DNA of 64,000 nt from Sphingobium sp. (lineage in GTDB: Bacteria; Pseudomonadota; Alphaproteobacteria; Sphingomonadales; Sphingomonadaceae), in contig JAHFPV010000002.1 in assembly GCA_023266575.1 (NCBI GenBank), positions 248,001 to 312,000 of the forward strand, written 5' to 3'. The notes below the pieces were generated by a model. It worked only from the letters and a program-made list of their open reading frames with translations. It did not search any database and was not told the origin of the DNA. This document shows, in pieces, positions 1-9,405 of this stretch (positions within the stretch are counted from its first letter, which is position 1; each line of letters begins with the position of its first letter). Position numbers and translations under genes: made by a program.

Positions 1-175
1 ACAATTTCTTGTGATCTGCCGACGCGCCGCTCAGATCAGCCCATTCGGCCTGCATCAGCACGCCTGCCGCCGACAGCAACACCCAGAAGAGCAGCCCACC
101 CGACAGCAAAGCGCCCAGCGCCACCGCAATCAGCACGACGCCCACAATAGCGCGGGTGCGCAATTCGCTTGCCAT
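1..175 (-). CDS. cdsA: Phosphatidate cytidylyltransferase, N-terminal fragment
   Basis: Reading the minus strand from an ATG at 175 gives an open frame that runs off the window edge. It begins MASELRTRAIVGVVLIAVAL and continues as a hydrophobic, Gly/Leu-rich membrane segment. The position fits CdsA, which makes CDP-diacylglycerol from phosphatidate and CTP in the inner membrane and commonly follows uppS. The start lies 5 bases after the uppS stop, so the two are probably co-transcribed. Only about 58 residues are visible and the C-terminal CdsA signature is outside the window, so the call rests on the N-terminal membrane segment and gene order. Confidence 0.75.
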   Translation of the reverse strand, partial: MASELRTRAIVGVVLIAVALGALLSGGLLFWVLLSAAGVLMQAEWADLSGASADHKKL

Positions 176-180
176 CCCGC

Positions 181-921
181 TCACAGCCCGCCGAAACGGC
201 GGTCCCTCAAGCGGAAAGCATCCAGCGCCTTGGCCAGTGCATGGGCGTCGAAATCGGGCCACAGCATGTCGGTGAAATAGAGTTCGGCATAGGCCGCCTG
301 CCACAGCATGAAGTTGCTCAAGCGCTGCTCGCCCGACGTGCGGATCAGCAGGTCGAGCGGCGGCAGGTCAGCCGTATCGAGCGCCGCGTCAATATCCCCC
401 ACGCCAATCGCGTCCGCCGCAATCTCGCCCGCCACGACCCGCTGCGCCAGCGCCTGTGCCGCGCGGACCATCTCGTCCTGCGCGCCATAGTTGAGCGCAA
501 TCGCGATGATCGGCCCGCTATTGCCCGCCGTGCGCGCCACCGCATCCTCGATCAGCGCGACCAGCGAAGGCTCCAGCGCCTTATAATTGCCGATAATCCG
601 CAACCGCACGCCATTGGCATGAAATTCGTCCAGATCCGCCTGGATGAAGTGGCGCAGCAGCCCCATCAGGTCCGCGACTTCGCTCGCCGGGCGCTTCCAG
701 TTTTCCGACGAGAAAGCGTAGAGCGTCAGGCACTCCAGCCCCATGTCCCGCGCCGCGCGCGACACGCGGCGGACCGCCTCCACCCCGGCACGATGCCCGG
801 CGATGCGCGGCAGCAACCGCTTCTTCGCCCAGCGACCATTGCCGTCCATGATGATGGCGACATGGCGCGCGCCATGGGCGGGCGCGGCCTGGGGCAGATC
901 GGGCCGGACTTGCGTGGCCAT
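181..921 (-). CDS. uppS: Isoprenyl (undecaprenyl diphosphate) synthase
   Basis: This 246-residue cis-prenyltransferase condenses isopentenyl diphosphate units to make the C55 carrier lipid for peptidoglycan and surface polysaccharides. The catalytic loop MDGNGRWAKKR lies near residues 25-35, with the family Asp at about 26. It is followed by GHRAG (about 42-46), YAFSSENWKRP (about 68-78) and a C-terminal RTSGEQRLSNF segment that binds diphosphate. Length matches the bacterial family. It sits between frr (44 bases upstream) and cdsA (5 bases downstream) in the usual alphaproteobacterial order. Confidence 0.97.
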   Translation of the reverse strand: MATQVRPDLPQAAPAHGARHVAIIMDGNGRWAKKRLLPRIAGHRAGVEAVRRVSRAARDMGLECLTLYAFSSENWKRPASEVADLMGLLRHFIQADLDEFHANGVRLRIIGNYKALEPSLVALIEDAVARTAGNSGPIIAIALNYGAQDEMVRAAQALAQRVVAGEIAADAIGVGDIDAALDTADLPPLDLLIRTSGEQRLSNFMLWQAAYAELYFTDMLWPDFDAHALAKALDAFRLRDRRFGGL

Positions 922-965
922 CAGCTGGTGGGGATTGCGCGGATCATGGGCGGAACAGTCCCGGC

Positions 966-1523
966 TTACTGGCCGAGAATTTCCTTTTCCTTGGCCGCAA
1001 AGGTCGCGTCCAGTTCCGCAATGACGCCGTCGGTCAGCTTCTGGACCTCGGTTTCCTTGCGCTTGCGCTCATCCTCGCTGATTTCGCCCTTCTTCTCGTC
1101 GGCCTTCAGGCTGTCCATGCCATCACGCCGCACGTTGCGCACCGCGATGCGGGCGGCTTCGGCATATTTGCTCGCCAGCTTGGCCAGTTCCTTGCGACGA
1201 TCCTCGGTCAGGTCAGGGATCGGCAGGCGCAGCGTCTGCCCGTCGACGATGGGATTGAGGCCGAGGCCCGCCGACCGGATCGCCTTGTCCACCGGACCCA
1301 CATTGGTCTTGTCCCACACCTGCACCGATAACATGCGCGGCTCAGGAGCGGACACGGTCGCCACCTGATTGAGCGGCATCGACGCGCCATAGACGGTCAC
1401 TGTCACCGGATCGAGCAGCATCACATTGGCGCGCCCGGTGCGCAGGCCCGAAAGGTCGCCCTTGAGCGATTCGACCGCACCCGCCATGCGGCGTTCCAGG
1501 TCCGATTTGTCATATTGCGGCAT
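966..1523 (-). CDS. frr: Ribosome recycling factor
   Basis: The 185-residue protein releases 50S subunits and mRNA after termination together with EF-G. The family pattern is clear: an N-terminal helix [14 protein letters not shown], then [16 protein letters not shown], the Pro-rich [15 protein letters not shown] motif and a charged C-terminal helix. I chose the ATG at 1523 ([12 protein letters not shown]). The frame stays open upstream, but that part overlaps pyrH and has no family similarity. pyrH ends 4 bases before this start, so the two are tightly coupled. Confidence 0.97.
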   Translation of the reverse strand: MPQYDKSDLERRMAGAVESLKGDLSGLRTGRANVMLLDPVTVTVYGASMPLNQVATVSAPEPRMLSVQVWDKTNVGPVDKAIRSAGLGLNPIVDGQTLRLPIPDLTEDRRKELAKLASKYAEAARIAVRNVRRDGMDSLKADEKKGEISEDERKRKETEVQKLTDGVIAELDATFAAKEKEILGQ

Positions 1524-1527
1524 GTGA

Positions 1528-2253
1528 TCAGCTCTCCTGATTTTGGACGATCGTCGCCACGCCCTGCCCGGCCAGCACAGTCGCCAGATTGCCGGTTTCG
1601 CGGATGTTGAACACGACGATGGGAATATGATTGTCACGGCACAGCGCAATCGCGCTGGCGTCCATGACCTTGAGATTGTCTGTCAGCACCCGATCGAAAC
1701 TGATTTCGTCATAACGGGTCGCACTGGCCACCTTCTTGGGATCGGCATCATAGACGCCATCCACGCTGGTGCCCTTGAAGATCGCATCGCAATTCATCTC
1801 CGCCGCGCGGAGCGCTGCCGTCGTGTCGGTGGTGAAGAAGGGATTACCGGTGCCCGCCGCGAATATGACGATCCGGCCCTTTTCCATATGCCGCACCGCT
1901 TTGCGCCGGATATAGGGTTCGCACACCGACGCCATCGGGATGGCCGACTGGACACGCGTGTCGCAGCCAATCTTCTCCAGCGCATTCTGCACCGCCAGCG
2001 CGTTCATGACCGTCGCCAGCATCCCCATATAATCGGCGCTGGTACGGTCAAAACCCTTGGCCGCGCCCGCCAGACCGCGGAAGATATTGCCACCGCCCAC
2101 CACGACGCACAGCTCGAACCCGGCCTCCTTGGCCGCCGCGATCTCGCCAGCGACGCGATCGACGGTTTCGGGGTCGATGCCGAACTGGCCCGAACCCATC
2201 AGCACCTCGCCCGACAATTTCAGCAATATGCGCTTGAAGGATGGGCGGGTCAT
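1528..2253 (-). CDS. pyrH: UMP kinase
   Basis: This is the hexameric bacterial amino-acid-kinase-type UMP kinase, which phosphorylates UMP to UDP. Visible motifs are the N-terminal [13 protein letters not shown] nucleotide-binding strand, [10 protein letters not shown], the [12 protein letters not shown] segment and [10 protein letters not shown]. The 241-residue length from ATG 2253 ([15 protein letters not shown]) is standard. The longer frame adds 15 residues with no family support. It stands between tsf and frr in the conserved rpsB-tsf-pyrH-frr order. Confidence 0.97.
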   Translation of the reverse strand: MTRPSFKRILLKLSGEVLMGSGQFGIDPETVDRVAGEIAAAKEAGFELCVVVGGGNIFRGLAGAAKGFDRTSADYMGMLATVMNALAVQNALEKIGCDTRVQSAIPMASVCEPYIRRKAVRHMEKGRIVIFAAGTGNPFFTTDTTAALRAAEMNCDAIFKGTSVDGVYDADPKKVASATRYDEISFDRVLTDNLKVMDASAIALCRDNHIPIVVFNIRETGNLATVLAGQGVATIVQNQES

Positions 2254-2370
2254 GCGGGGCAAAATTCCATCTAATCTGGGCAAGGAAATGGCGCGCACCT
2301 TAGCAGTGCGCGCCAGTATGTGAAGCGGGGTTTTGGCGATTCACGCCACCCCCATGTCCGTTCACTGCGC

Positions 2371-2398
2371 GCCTGTCGAGAGAAGTTTCCCGACAGGC
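2371..2398 (-). terminator. Hairpin downstream of tsf
   Basis: An 8-bp perfect inverted repeat, GCCTGTCG at 2371-2378 and CGACAGGC at 2391-2398, has a 12-base loop and lies about 25 bases past the tsf stop on the minus strand. No T-tract follows, so it may be a processing or attenuation stem between tsf and pyrH rather than a classical terminator. Confidence 0.4.
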
Positions 2399-2422
2399 GT
2401 GCGAAAGCGAACCGACTATGCG

Positions 2423-3352
2423 TCAGGCAACGCCAGCCGCCGCAGCAACTTCAGCGGCGAAGTCGCTGACTTCCTTTTCGATGCCTTCGCCCAGCTGGAA
2501 GCGGACATAGCTCGTCAGGGTGATCGACGCGCCCGCTTCCTTGGCGGCCTTGGCCACCACGTCGGCGATCGGGGTCTTGTTGTCCATCACGAACAGCTGC
2601 GACAGCAGGGCATTTTCCTTGGCGTATTTGGCGACCGCACCATCGACCATCTTGGCGATGATTTCAGCGGGCTTGCCCGATTCGGCAGCCTTTTCGGTCG
2701 CGATGGCGCGCTCACGCTCCAGCTGTACCGGATCGATGTCGGCAGCCGACAGCGCCAGCGGGAAGGCAGCGGCGATATGCATCGCAATCTGCTTGCCCAG
2801 CGGTTCCAGAACGTCGGCAGGCGCATCGCCTTCCAGCGCGACCAGCACGCCGATCTTGCCCAGGCCCGGTGCGGCAGCGTTGTGAACATAGGGAACGACG
2901 ATGCCCTGGTTCACCGACACATGGCCCACGCGGCGGACATTCTGGTTTTCGCCGATGGTCGCGATGTTGGCGACCAGCTTTTCGGACACGGTGCCGCCCG
3001 ACGGATAGGGCGACGCCAGCAGCGCTTCAGCGTCCGCCACGCCGCTGTCTAGCGCGATGGTGGATACGGTGCGGACGAAATCCTGGAACTGGTCGTTCTT
3101 GGCGACGAAGTCGGTTTCGCTGTTCACTTCAACGGCAACGCCCTTGGTGCCCGAAACGGCCACGCCGACCAGACCTTCGGCTGCGGTGCGGCTCGACTTC
3201 TTCTGCGCAGCGGCCAGACCCTTGGCGCGCAGCCAGTCGGTTGCCGCTTCGATATCGCCATTGGTTTCGGTCAGCGCCTTCTTGCAATCCATCATGCCGG
3301 CGCCCGAACGGTCGCGCAGTTCCTTGACGGTGGCGGCAGTAATATCGGCCAT
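2423..3352 (-). CDS. tsf: Elongation factor Ts
   Basis: The 309-residue protein is the guanine-nucleotide exchange factor of EF-Tu. The N-terminal UBA-like helix carries [19 protein letters not shown] (about 8-26), and the core has the TDFVAKN motif that contacts EF-Tu. ATG 3352 is preceded by AGGAG 7 bases upstream, which settles the start over the longer frame. It lies directly downstream of rpsB, as in most bacteria. Confidence 0.97.
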   Translation of the reverse strand: MADITAATVKELRDRSGAGMMDCKKALTETNGDIEAATDWLRAKGLAAAQKKSSRTAAEGLVGVAVSGTKGVAVEVNSETDFVAKNDQFQDFVRTVSTIALDSGVADAEALLASPYPSGGTVSEKLVANIATIGENQNVRRVGHVSVNQGIVVPYVHNAAAPGLGKIGVLVALEGDAPADVLEPLGKQIAMHIAAAFPLALSAADIDPVQLERERAIATEKAAESGKPAEIIAKMVDGAVAKYAKENALLSQLFVMDNKTPIADVVAKAAKEAGASITLTSYVRFQLGEGIEKEVSDFAAEVAAAAGVA

Positions 3353-3404
3353 GTTTCGGCTCCTAATATATCTGTGGTTCAAATAAGCGGGTCTTGAACA
3401 AGCA

Positions 3405-3435
3405 CTAGGGCGCGTCTCCAAAGAGCGCGCCCTAG
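3405..3435 (-). terminator. rpsB-tsf intergenic stem-loop
   Basis: A 10-bp perfect stem, CTAGGGCGCG (3405-3414) with CGCGCCCTAG (3426-3435), encloses an 11-base loop about 30 bases beyond the rpsB stop. No U-rich tail follows on the minus strand. It is placed where other bacteria attenuate transcription between rpsB and tsf. Confidence 0.5.
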
Positions 3436-3465
3436 CCTGTCATTCTTGCAGTTGTGCGACGCCTT

Positions 3466-4224
3466 TTAGGCTTCGGCGACAACCTCTTCAGCCAGCGGCT
3501 CGTCCATCGCACCCAGGTCGACGCCCGAAGCCTGCTGCGCACCACGGTTGCCCTTGGTGGCGGCGGCGGCAATGGCGTCGCAATAGAGGCGGATAGCGCG
3601 GCTGGCGTCGTCGTTCGCGGGAACCGGGAAGGCGATGCCGTCGGGCGAGACGTTGGAATCGAGGATCGCAACGACCGGGATACCCAGCGTGTTGGCTTCC
3701 TTGATCGCCAGCTCTTCCTTGTTGGCGTCGATCACGAACATGACATCGGGGATGCCGTTCATGTCGCGAATGCCGCCCAGCGACATTTCCAGCTTCTCGC
3801 GTTCGCGAGTCATCTGGAGGACTTCCTTTTTGGTAAAGCCATGGGTGTCACCCGACAGCTTTTCCTCAAGGGTCTTGAGACGCTTGATCGAACCCGAAAT
3901 CGTTTTCCAGTTGGTGAGCATCCCGCCCAGCCAGCGATGGTTGACGAAATGCTGGCCGGACTTGCGCGCCGCGTCGGCGATCGGGTCCTGCGCCTGGCGC
4001 TTGGTGCCAACGAACAGCACCTTGCCGCCAGCGGCAACGGTCGACGACACGAAGTCGAGCGCACGGCCGAACAAAGGCACGGTCTGCGACAGGTCAAGGA
4101 TGTGGATGCCGTTGCGCTCGCCGAAAATGTACGGCTTCATGCGCGGATTCCAGCGATGCGTCTGGTGGCCAAAATGCGCGCCAGCGTCGATCAATTGGTG
4201 CATGGTGACGACAGGTGCCGCCAT
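3466..4224 (-). CDS. rpsB: 30S ribosomal protein S2
   Basis: This 252-residue S2 protein starts [20 protein letters not shown] and contains the family's [20 protein letters not shown] region and [14 protein letters not shown]. An AGGAG Shine-Dalgarno precedes ATG 4224. A candidate minus-strand promoter has TTGCGC at 4354-4359 and TTAAAG at 4332-4337 (16-base spacer). The gene begins the rpsB-tsf-pyrH-frr run and is divergent from the small membrane protein gene at 4482. Confidence 0.97.
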   Translation of the reverse strand: MAAPVVTMHQLIDAGAHFGHQTHRWNPRMKPYIFGERNGIHILDLSQTVPLFGRALDFVSSTVAAGGKVLFVGTKRQAQDPIADAARKSGQHFVNHRWLGGMLTNWKTISGSIKRLKTLEEKLSGDTHGFTKKEVLQMTREREKLEMSLGGIRDMNGIPDVMFVIDANKEELAIKEANTLGIPVVAILDSNVSPDGIAFPVPANDDASRAIRLYCDAIAAAATKGNRGAQQASGVDLGAMDEPLAEEVVAEA

Positions 4225-4363
4225 AAGATAATCTCCTTCCGGTTGTGCCTCTGGGAATCAGGAACCGGGAAAGAGCCTGAAAGACCCCGCCGGCACCGGA
4301 TATGTCGATTCCCATGTGGAATAGGGCGCGCCTTTAACGACACGCGAAACATTGCGCAAGGGG

Positions 4364-4398
4364 TTGACTTGCGTCAAAGACAGGAACATATAGTGAAC
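4364..4398 (+). promoter_or_regulatory. Promoter with LexA-type box (GAAC-N7-GAAC)
   Basis: GAACATATAGTGAAC at 4384-4398 matches, on its complement, the alphaproteobacterial LexA operator GTTC-N7-GTTC exactly. It covers a possible -10 TATAGT (4389-4394). A -35 TTGACT lies at 4364-4369, with a spacing of 19 bases, or 17 if the -10 is CATATA. Repression by occupying the -10 is the expected SOS arrangement. The box is read directly; that LexA binds it is inferred. Confidence 0.55.
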
Positions 4399-4481
4399 AA
4401 ACGGAACAAATATGCTTAACCGCCGTTTGCACGGGTATAGTGGGACTAACCGTGCAAATGGCAAGATAGAAAGTGATCTCC

Positions 4482-4709
4482 ATGTTCACATTCGTTGCAG
4501 TGACCCTGTTTTCTACGGCCTTCATGATGGCCATCGGCACGATCGCGTGGATGTTTCTCCACTATCATGACAAGATGGTGGCCGCTTTGCTGTTCCAGCC
4601 GATCCCGCAGGACGCGCCGGTCTATCATGTTCGCATCCGTCGCCCGCGCGTCGTGCCATCCGCACGTCGCGCCACCCTGCCACTGCCAAGCGGCATTCTT
4701 GCCGCCTGA
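4482..4709 (+). CDS. Small single-pass membrane protein, possibly SOS-regulated
   Basis: This is a 75-residue protein of no family I recognise. Residues 1-27 form one hydrophobic segment (MFTFVAVTLFSTAFMMAIGT onward). A short HYHDKM turn and a Pro/Arg-rich basic tail follow. ATG 4482 was preferred to GTG 4473 because GAAAG lies 9 bases upstream of it. The gene is alone, divergent from rpsB and convergent with pssA, 7 bases apart. A LexA-type box overlaps its predicted promoter. Caulobacter SidA and DidA, small inner-membrane cell-division inhibitors made during DNA damage, are the closest functional parallel. Any link to division is inference from size, topology and regulation. Confidence 0.6.
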   Translation: MFTFVAVTLFSTAFMMAIGTIAWMFLHYHDKMVAALLFQPIPQDAPVYHVRIRRPRVVPSARRATLPLPSGILAA

Positions 4710-4715
4710 CAGGAT

Positions 4716-5498
4716 TTAGAGAGGGTCGGGTGCAGCCTCGCGCTGACGCCGGACCTTGGCATAGGACAGTATGCCGAACGGGATCAGCGCCACATAGATG
4801 CCGCAGATCAGCAGCAGCGTCAGCCAGGGATCGGTTACCAGCAAAGCCGCCAGCAACCCGGCAAGGGCAATCGCCTCCAGCCTGATCCGCTTGCGCAGCC
4901 GCAGCGCCGACCAGGTATAGGTCGCAATGTTGGAGATCATCAGGAAAGCGATGAACGCGGTCCACGGCGCCACGACATACCAGGCGCGGAAGATCTCCTC
5001 CCCCGTCACCAGCCACAGATAAAGCGGCACGAAGGCGAGGCCCGCGCCAGCCGGCGCAGGCACGCCGGTCAGGAACCCCGCCGATTTGTGCGGCTGCACA
5101 TCGACATCGATATTGGCGTTGAACCGCGCCAGCCGCAGCGCGCAGGACAGCGCATGGGCCAGCGCGAAGATCCAGCCGAATTTGGGCATCGCATGAAGCG
5201 ACCAGAGATAGAGGATCAGCGCCGGGGCGACCCCGAACGCAATCGAATCGGACAGCGAATCCAGTTCGGCCCCGAATCGGCTCTCGCCACGCAGCAGCCG
5301 GGCGATCCGCCCGTCCAGTCCATCCAGCACGCCTGCAAATAGGATGGACAACACCGCCCGCTCCCATTCGCCCGATATGCCATAACGCACGCCGGTCAGG
5401 CCAAAGCAGAGCGCCATAGCCGTCACCGCATTGGGCGCGACCATCCGCAGGGTGATCCCCCGGCGCAAACCCCGTGGCACGGCGCGGCGCTGCCTCAC
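4716..5498 (-). CDS. pssA: CDP-diacylglycerol-serine O-phosphatidyltransferase
   Basis: This 260-residue membrane enzyme transfers the phosphatidyl group from CDP-diacylglycerol to L-serine. The CDP-alcohol phosphotransferase signature is complete: [20 protein letters not shown] is followed by LDSLSD, giving DG-x2-AR-x8-G-x3-D-x3-D. Six or more hydrophobic segments follow. The start overlaps the psd stop by four bases (ATGA), so serine decarboxylation and synthesis are translationally coupled for phosphatidylethanolamine. Confidence 0.95.
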   Translation of the reverse strand: MRQRRAVPRGLRRGITLRMVAPNAVTAMALCFGLTGVRYGISGEWERAVLSILFAGVLDGLDGRIARLLRGESRFGAELDSLSDSIAFGVAPALILYLWSLHAMPKFGWIFALAHALSCALRLARFNANIDVDVQPHKSAGFLTGVPAPAGAGLAFVPLYLWLVTGEEIFRAWYVVAPWTAFIAFLMISNIATYTWSALRLRKRIRLEAIALAGLLAALLVTDPWLTLLLICGIYVALIPFGILSYAKVRRQREAAPDPL

Positions 5499-6229
5499 TG
5501 TTGAATACCCGCGATCACGCGACGGTCGCCAATTTGGCCCAGGATCGTTTCACCCGCGACCGTCCGCTGGCCCAATATCACGCGCGGCGCAGTCCCGGCG
5601 GGCAGATAGACGTCCACCCGGCTGCCAAAGCGGATAAGCCCGATACGCTGCCCCGCCGCGACCATATCGCCGGGCTTGACGAACGGCACGATCCGCCGCG
5701 CGACCAGACCCGCAATCTGGGTAAAGCCGACCCGCAAGCCATCATGCCGCTCGACCAATATATGCTGGCGCTCATTATCCTCGCTCGCCTTGTCCAGGTC
5801 AGCGTTCAGGAATTTGCCGGAGATATAGACGACCGACTTGATCGTCCCGCCAATCGGCGTGCGATTGATATGGACGTCGAACACACTCATGAAGATCGAC
5901 ACGCGGATCAACGGCTGATCGCCCAGCCCCGCCGCACCCGCCATCTCGCGCGGCGGCGGCACCTTCTGGATCAGCGTCACCAGCCCGTCGGCGGGCGCGA
6001 TGATCGCGCCTTCATCCTGCGGCACCGCGCGCACCGGATCGCGGAAGAAAGCCAGCACCCACATCGTCACGATCAGCATCAGCCAGCCGATCACGTCCCA
6101 GCCCAGCAGGAAGAAAACGCCGGTAATGGCCGCTGCAATCAGGCCGAATTTCACCCCTTCCGGGTGAACCGGGGGGAAGCGCCATTTGATATTGCCGCCA
6201 GTGGCAATGCTGATCTCATCATGTTCCAT
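5495..6229 (-). CDS. psd: Phosphatidylserine decarboxylase proenzyme
   Basis: The 244-residue proenzyme decarboxylates phosphatidylserine to phosphatidylethanolamine. Two hydrophobic segments near residues 25-60 anchor it. The catalytic core includes [13 protein letters not shown] with its conserved His. The C-terminal RFGSRVDVY carries the Gly-Ser bond that self-cleaves to create the pyruvoyl group. It belongs to the short, archaetidylserine-decarboxylase-like class common in alphaproteobacteria. ATG 6229 ([12 protein letters not shown]) was chosen over a longer frame because the added residues look non-coding. Confidence 0.94.
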   Translation of the reverse strand: MEHDEISIATGGNIKWRFPPVHPEGVKFGLIAAAITGVFFLLGWDVIGWLMLIVTMWVLAFFRDPVRAVPQDEGAIIAPADGLVTLIQKVPPPREMAGAAGLGDQPLIRVSIFMSVFDVHINRTPIGGTIKSVVYISGKFLNADLDKASEDNERQHILVERHDGLRVGFTQIAGLVARRIVPFVKPGDMVAAGQRIGLIRFGSRVDVYLPAGTAPRVILGQRTVAGETILGQIGDRRVIAGIQQ

Positions 6230-6397
6230 AGTCACCGTCTTTAGGGAGAGACCCTCGCCCTGACAACGACCGATGCCGTCCATGTGTCCCTCACCCCGCT
6301 CGCATCGCCAAAATCCCGCCTGAACGGTTGAACATTGGCCGCGCTTTGCCTAGGGCGTTTCGCAAATCCACCCAAAATGAAGAAGGCGAACAGGCGC

Positions 6398-7618
6398 ATG
6401 GCGAAGATCAAGGTGAAAAACCCCGTCGTGGAGATTGACGGCGATGAAATGACCCGGATCATCTGGCAGTGGATTCGCGAACGCCTGATCCTCCCCTATC
6501 TCGACATTGACCTGAAATATTATGACCTGAGCGTCGAAAAGCGCGACGAGACCAACGACCAGATCACCATCGATTCCGCCAACGCGATTAAGCAATATGG
6601 CGTCGGCGTAAAGTGCGCGACCATCACCCCGGACGAACAGCGGGTCGAGGAATTCAACCTCAAGTCGATGTGGAAGTCGCCCAACGGCACGATCCGCAAC
6701 ATCCTGGGCGGCGTCGTGTTCCGCGAACCCATCGTCATCAAGAACGTCCCCCGCCTCGTCCCCGGCTGGACCGATCCGATCGTCATCGGCCGTCACGCTT
6801 TTGGCGACCAGTATAAGGCGACCGACTTCCTGGTCCCCAGCGCTGGCAAGCTGACCATGGTGTGGGACGGCGACAATGGCGAAAAGATCGAAAAGGAAGT
6901 GTTCAACTTCCCGGCCGCCGGCGTCGCCATGGGCATGTACAACCTGGACCAGTCGATCATCGATTTTGCCAAGGCGAGCATGAACTATGCGCTCGACCGC
7001 AAATGGCCGCTGTATTTGTCGACCAAGAACACCATCCTCAAGGCCTATGACGGCCGCTTCAAGGATCTGTTCCAGCAGGTGTTCGACGAAGAATTTGCCG
7101 ACCGGTTCAAGGCAGCGGGCATCGTCTATGAGCATCGCCTGATCGACGACATGGTCGCCTCCGCGCTCAAGTGGAGCGGCAAGTTCGTCTGGGCCTGCAA
7201 GAACTATGACGGCGACGTCCAGTCCGACACGGTCGCGCAGGGCTTCGGCTCGCTGGGCCTCATGACCTCGGTCCTGCTCTCGCCCGACGGCAAGACGGTC
7301 GAGGCCGAAGCCGCGCACGGCACCGTCACCCGCCACTATCGCCAGCATCAGCAGGGCAAGGCAACCTCGACCAACCCGATCGCGTCGATCTTTGCCTGGA
7401 CGCAAGGGTTGGCCTTCCGCGGCAAGTTCGACGGCACCCCCGACGTCACCAAATTCGCCGAAACGCTGGAGCGCGTCTGCATCAAGACGGTCGAGGATGG
7501 CGCGATGACCAAGGATCTGGCGCTGCTGATCGGCCCGGAACAGGCCTGGATGACCACGGAACAGTTTTTCGAAACGATCCGCGTCAATCTGGAAGCCGAA
7601 ATGGCGAAATGGAACTGA
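6398..7618 (+). CDS. icd: NADP-dependent isocitrate dehydrogenase
   Basis: The 406-residue enzyme oxidises isocitrate to 2-oxoglutarate. It is of the homodimeric eukaryote-like class: [20 protein letters not shown] at the start, [18 protein letters not shown] in the substrate region, and [14 protein letters not shown] near the cofactor site. ATG 6398 follows purine-rich AGAAGG. A strong terminator follows the stop, so it appears monocistronic. It supplies 2-oxoglutarate to the dehydrogenase complex encoded at 16951-22537. Confidence 0.96.
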   Translation: MAKIKVKNPVVEIDGDEMTRIIWQWIRERLILPYLDIDLKYYDLSVEKRDETNDQITIDSANAIKQYGVGVKCATITPDEQRVEEFNLKSMWKSPNGTIRNILGGVVFREPIVIKNVPRLVPGWTDPIVIGRHAFGDQYKATDFLVPSAGKLTMVWDGDNGEKIEKEVFNFPAAGVAMGMYNLDQSIIDFAKASMNYALDRKWPLYLSTKNTILKAYDGRFKDLFQQVFDEEFADRFKAAGIVYEHRLIDDMVASALKWSGKFVWACKNYDGDVQSDTVAQGFGSLGLMTSVLLSPDGKTVEAEAAHGTVTRHYRQHQQGKATSTNPIASIFAWTQGLAFRGKFDGTPDVTKFAETLERVCIKTVEDGAMTKDLALLIGPEQAWMTTEQFFETIRVNLEAEMAKWN

Positions 7619-7653
7619 TAGCCGCCTGAGGCTTTCAATACGCAAACGGAACG

Positions 7654-7684
7654 AGGCGGCGCCGTATGACGGGGCCGCCTTTTT
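7654..7684 (+). terminator. Rho-independent terminator after icd
   Basis: AGGCGGC (7654-7660) pairs with GCCGCCT (7674-7680), and a run of five T follows at 7680-7684. This is a textbook intrinsic terminator on the plus strand, 36 bases past icd. Confidence 0.85.
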
Positions 7685-7713
7685 CATGACAATTGCCGCA
7701 GGGGAATGAAGCG

Positions 7714-9327
7714 ATGACAACGACAGCCCGCAAACGCCTGGAAGTCCGCACCGCCGTCCCGTCCGACGTGCGCGCGATCCTGCGGCTGATAGCCCGCGTC
7801 TATCCGGGCTTGCCTAACTATTCCCCCGCGACCGTCCGGGGCCAGATCAACAATTTCCCCGACGGCTGTTTCGTCGCGCTCTACGACAATAAGGTGGTGG
7901 GCTATTGCGCGACCATGCGGGTCAGCAAGTCGATGGCCTTTGCCTGGCACGATTGGGAAGAAATTACCGCCAACGGCTTTGGCACCCGCCACAGCGCTGC
8001 AGGCGAATGGCTCTACGGCTATGAAATGGCGGTCGATCCCAAGCTGCGCGGCCTGCGCATCGGCCAGCGCCTCTATGACGAGCGCAAGGAACTGGCCGAA
8101 CAGCTCGACCTGCATGGCATCGTCATCGCCGGACGGATGCCGGGCTATCTGCGCGCGAAACGCAAGGTCGAAGGACCAAAGGATTATCTGGACAAGGTCG
8201 TCCAGGGCAAGATCCGCGATCAGGTCGTCAGCTTTCAGCTCAAGAACCAGTTTGAACCGCTCGGCGTCCTCGAAAATTACCTGCCGGAAGATAAGCAGTC
8301 GGACGGCCACGCCGCCCATCTGGTCTGGCGCAACCCCTATGTCGACCCGGACGAAGCGCCCGAAATGCGGGTGCCGCGCGGGGTCGAAAGCGTCCGCCTC
8401 GCCACCTGCCAGTTACAGGCCCGCGCCGTGACGGATTTTGAGGGGTTCGTTCGCAACATCGAATATTTCGTCGATGTGGCGGCAGATTACCGGTCGGACT
8501 TCATCGTCTTTCCCGAACTCTTCACCCTGCCCCTCCTGTCGTTCGAGACGAAAAAGCTCAACCCGATGGAGGCGATCGACAAGCTGACCAATTACACCCC
8601 GCGCCTGACCAAGGAACTGACGCGGATGGCGCTGGAATATAATATCAACATTATCGGCGGCTCCCACCCGACCCGCGCCGATGATGGCGACATTCAGAAT
8701 ATCGCCTATGTGGCGCTGCGCGACGGATCGCTCCACACCCAGGAAAAAATCCACCCCACCCCCAACGAAGCCTTTTGGTGGAATATCAAGGGCGGCGACG
8801 CGCTCGACGTGATCCAGACCGACTGTGGGCCGATCGGCGTCCTCATCTGCTATGACAGCGAATTTCCCGAACTCGCCCGCCGCCTGGTCGATCAAGGCGC
8901 GCGCATCATCTTCGTCCCCTTCTGCACCGATTCCCGGTCAGGCTATATGCGCGTCCGCTACTGCGCGCAGGCCCGCGCGATCGAGAACCAATGCTATGTC
9001 GTGATGTCGGGCAATGTCGGCAATCTGCCCAATGTCGACAATATGGACATCCAATATGCCCAGAGCGCCATCCTGACCCCCTGCGACCTCCCCTTCGCGC
9101 GGGACGGCATTGCGGCGGAATCAACCGAAAATGTCGAAACCCTGACCATGGCCGACGTCAACCTCGCCGACCTCAGCTGGGCCCGCGCCGAAGGCACCGT
9201 CCGCAACCTGCGCGACCGGCGCTTCGATCTCTATCATATCGAATGGGACAACAACCCCGACCACGCCCACGCCCAAAGCGGCGGGCCGGTGCCAGCGGGC
9301 GGGCATAATTCGCCGGGGGGTGGGTGA
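7714..9327 (+). CDS. Fused GNAT acetyltransferase and carbon-nitrogen hydrolase
   Basis: This 537-residue protein joins two enzymes. Residues about 8-200 are a GNAT fold, with the acetyl-CoA loop RGLRIGQRL near 112-120. Residues about 228-510 are a nitrilase-superfamily amidohydrolase with an intact catalytic triad: Glu268 in FPELFTLP, Lys345 in EKIHPTP and Cys379 in ICYDSEFPE. The start at 7714 has AGGGGA about 8 bases upstream. Fusions of this type are known, but their substrate is not settled; acylation coupled to amide hydrolysis is only an idea. It is a single-gene unit between icd and an AT-richer stretch. Confidence 0.9.
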   Translation: MTTTARKRLEVRTAVPSDVRAILRLIARVYPGLPNYSPATVRGQINNFPDGCFVALYDNKVVGYCATMRVSKSMAFAWHDWEEITANGFGTRHSAAGEWLYGYEMAVDPKLRGLRIGQRLYDERKELAEQLDLHGIVIAGRMPGYLRAKRKVEGPKDYLDKVVQGKIRDQVVSFQLKNQFEPLGVLENYLPEDKQSDGHAAHLVWRNPYVDPDEAPEMRVPRGVESVRLATCQLQARAVTDFEGFVRNIEYFVDVAADYRSDFIVFPELFTLPLLSFETKKLNPMEAIDKLTNYTPRLTKELTRMALEYNINIIGGSHPTRADDGDIQNIAYVALRDGSLHTQEKIHPTPNEAFWWNIKGGDALDVIQTDCGPIGVLICYDSEFPELARRLVDQGARIIFVPFCTDSRSGYMRVRYCAQARAIENQCYVVMSGNVGNLPNVDNMDIQYAQSAILTPCDLPFARDGIAAESTENVETLTMADVNLADLSWARAEGTVRNLRDRRFDLYHIEWDNNPDHAHAQSGGPVPAGGHNSPGGG

Positions 9328-9405
9328 TGGGTTGGGAGCGGACTGTAGATCGCAAACTCAGCGTCCAACGTTGATTGCTCGTATGGCTGACATTAGAAAG
9401 GCAAG

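Noticed and set aside
169..1368. 399-residue plus-strand open frame over uppS and frr
   Set aside because: Arg/His-rich antisense shadow of two clearly recognised minus-strand genes.
6350..7720. 456-residue minus-strand frame over icd
   Set aside because: Shadow of the real icd frame; no domain and low-complexity composition.
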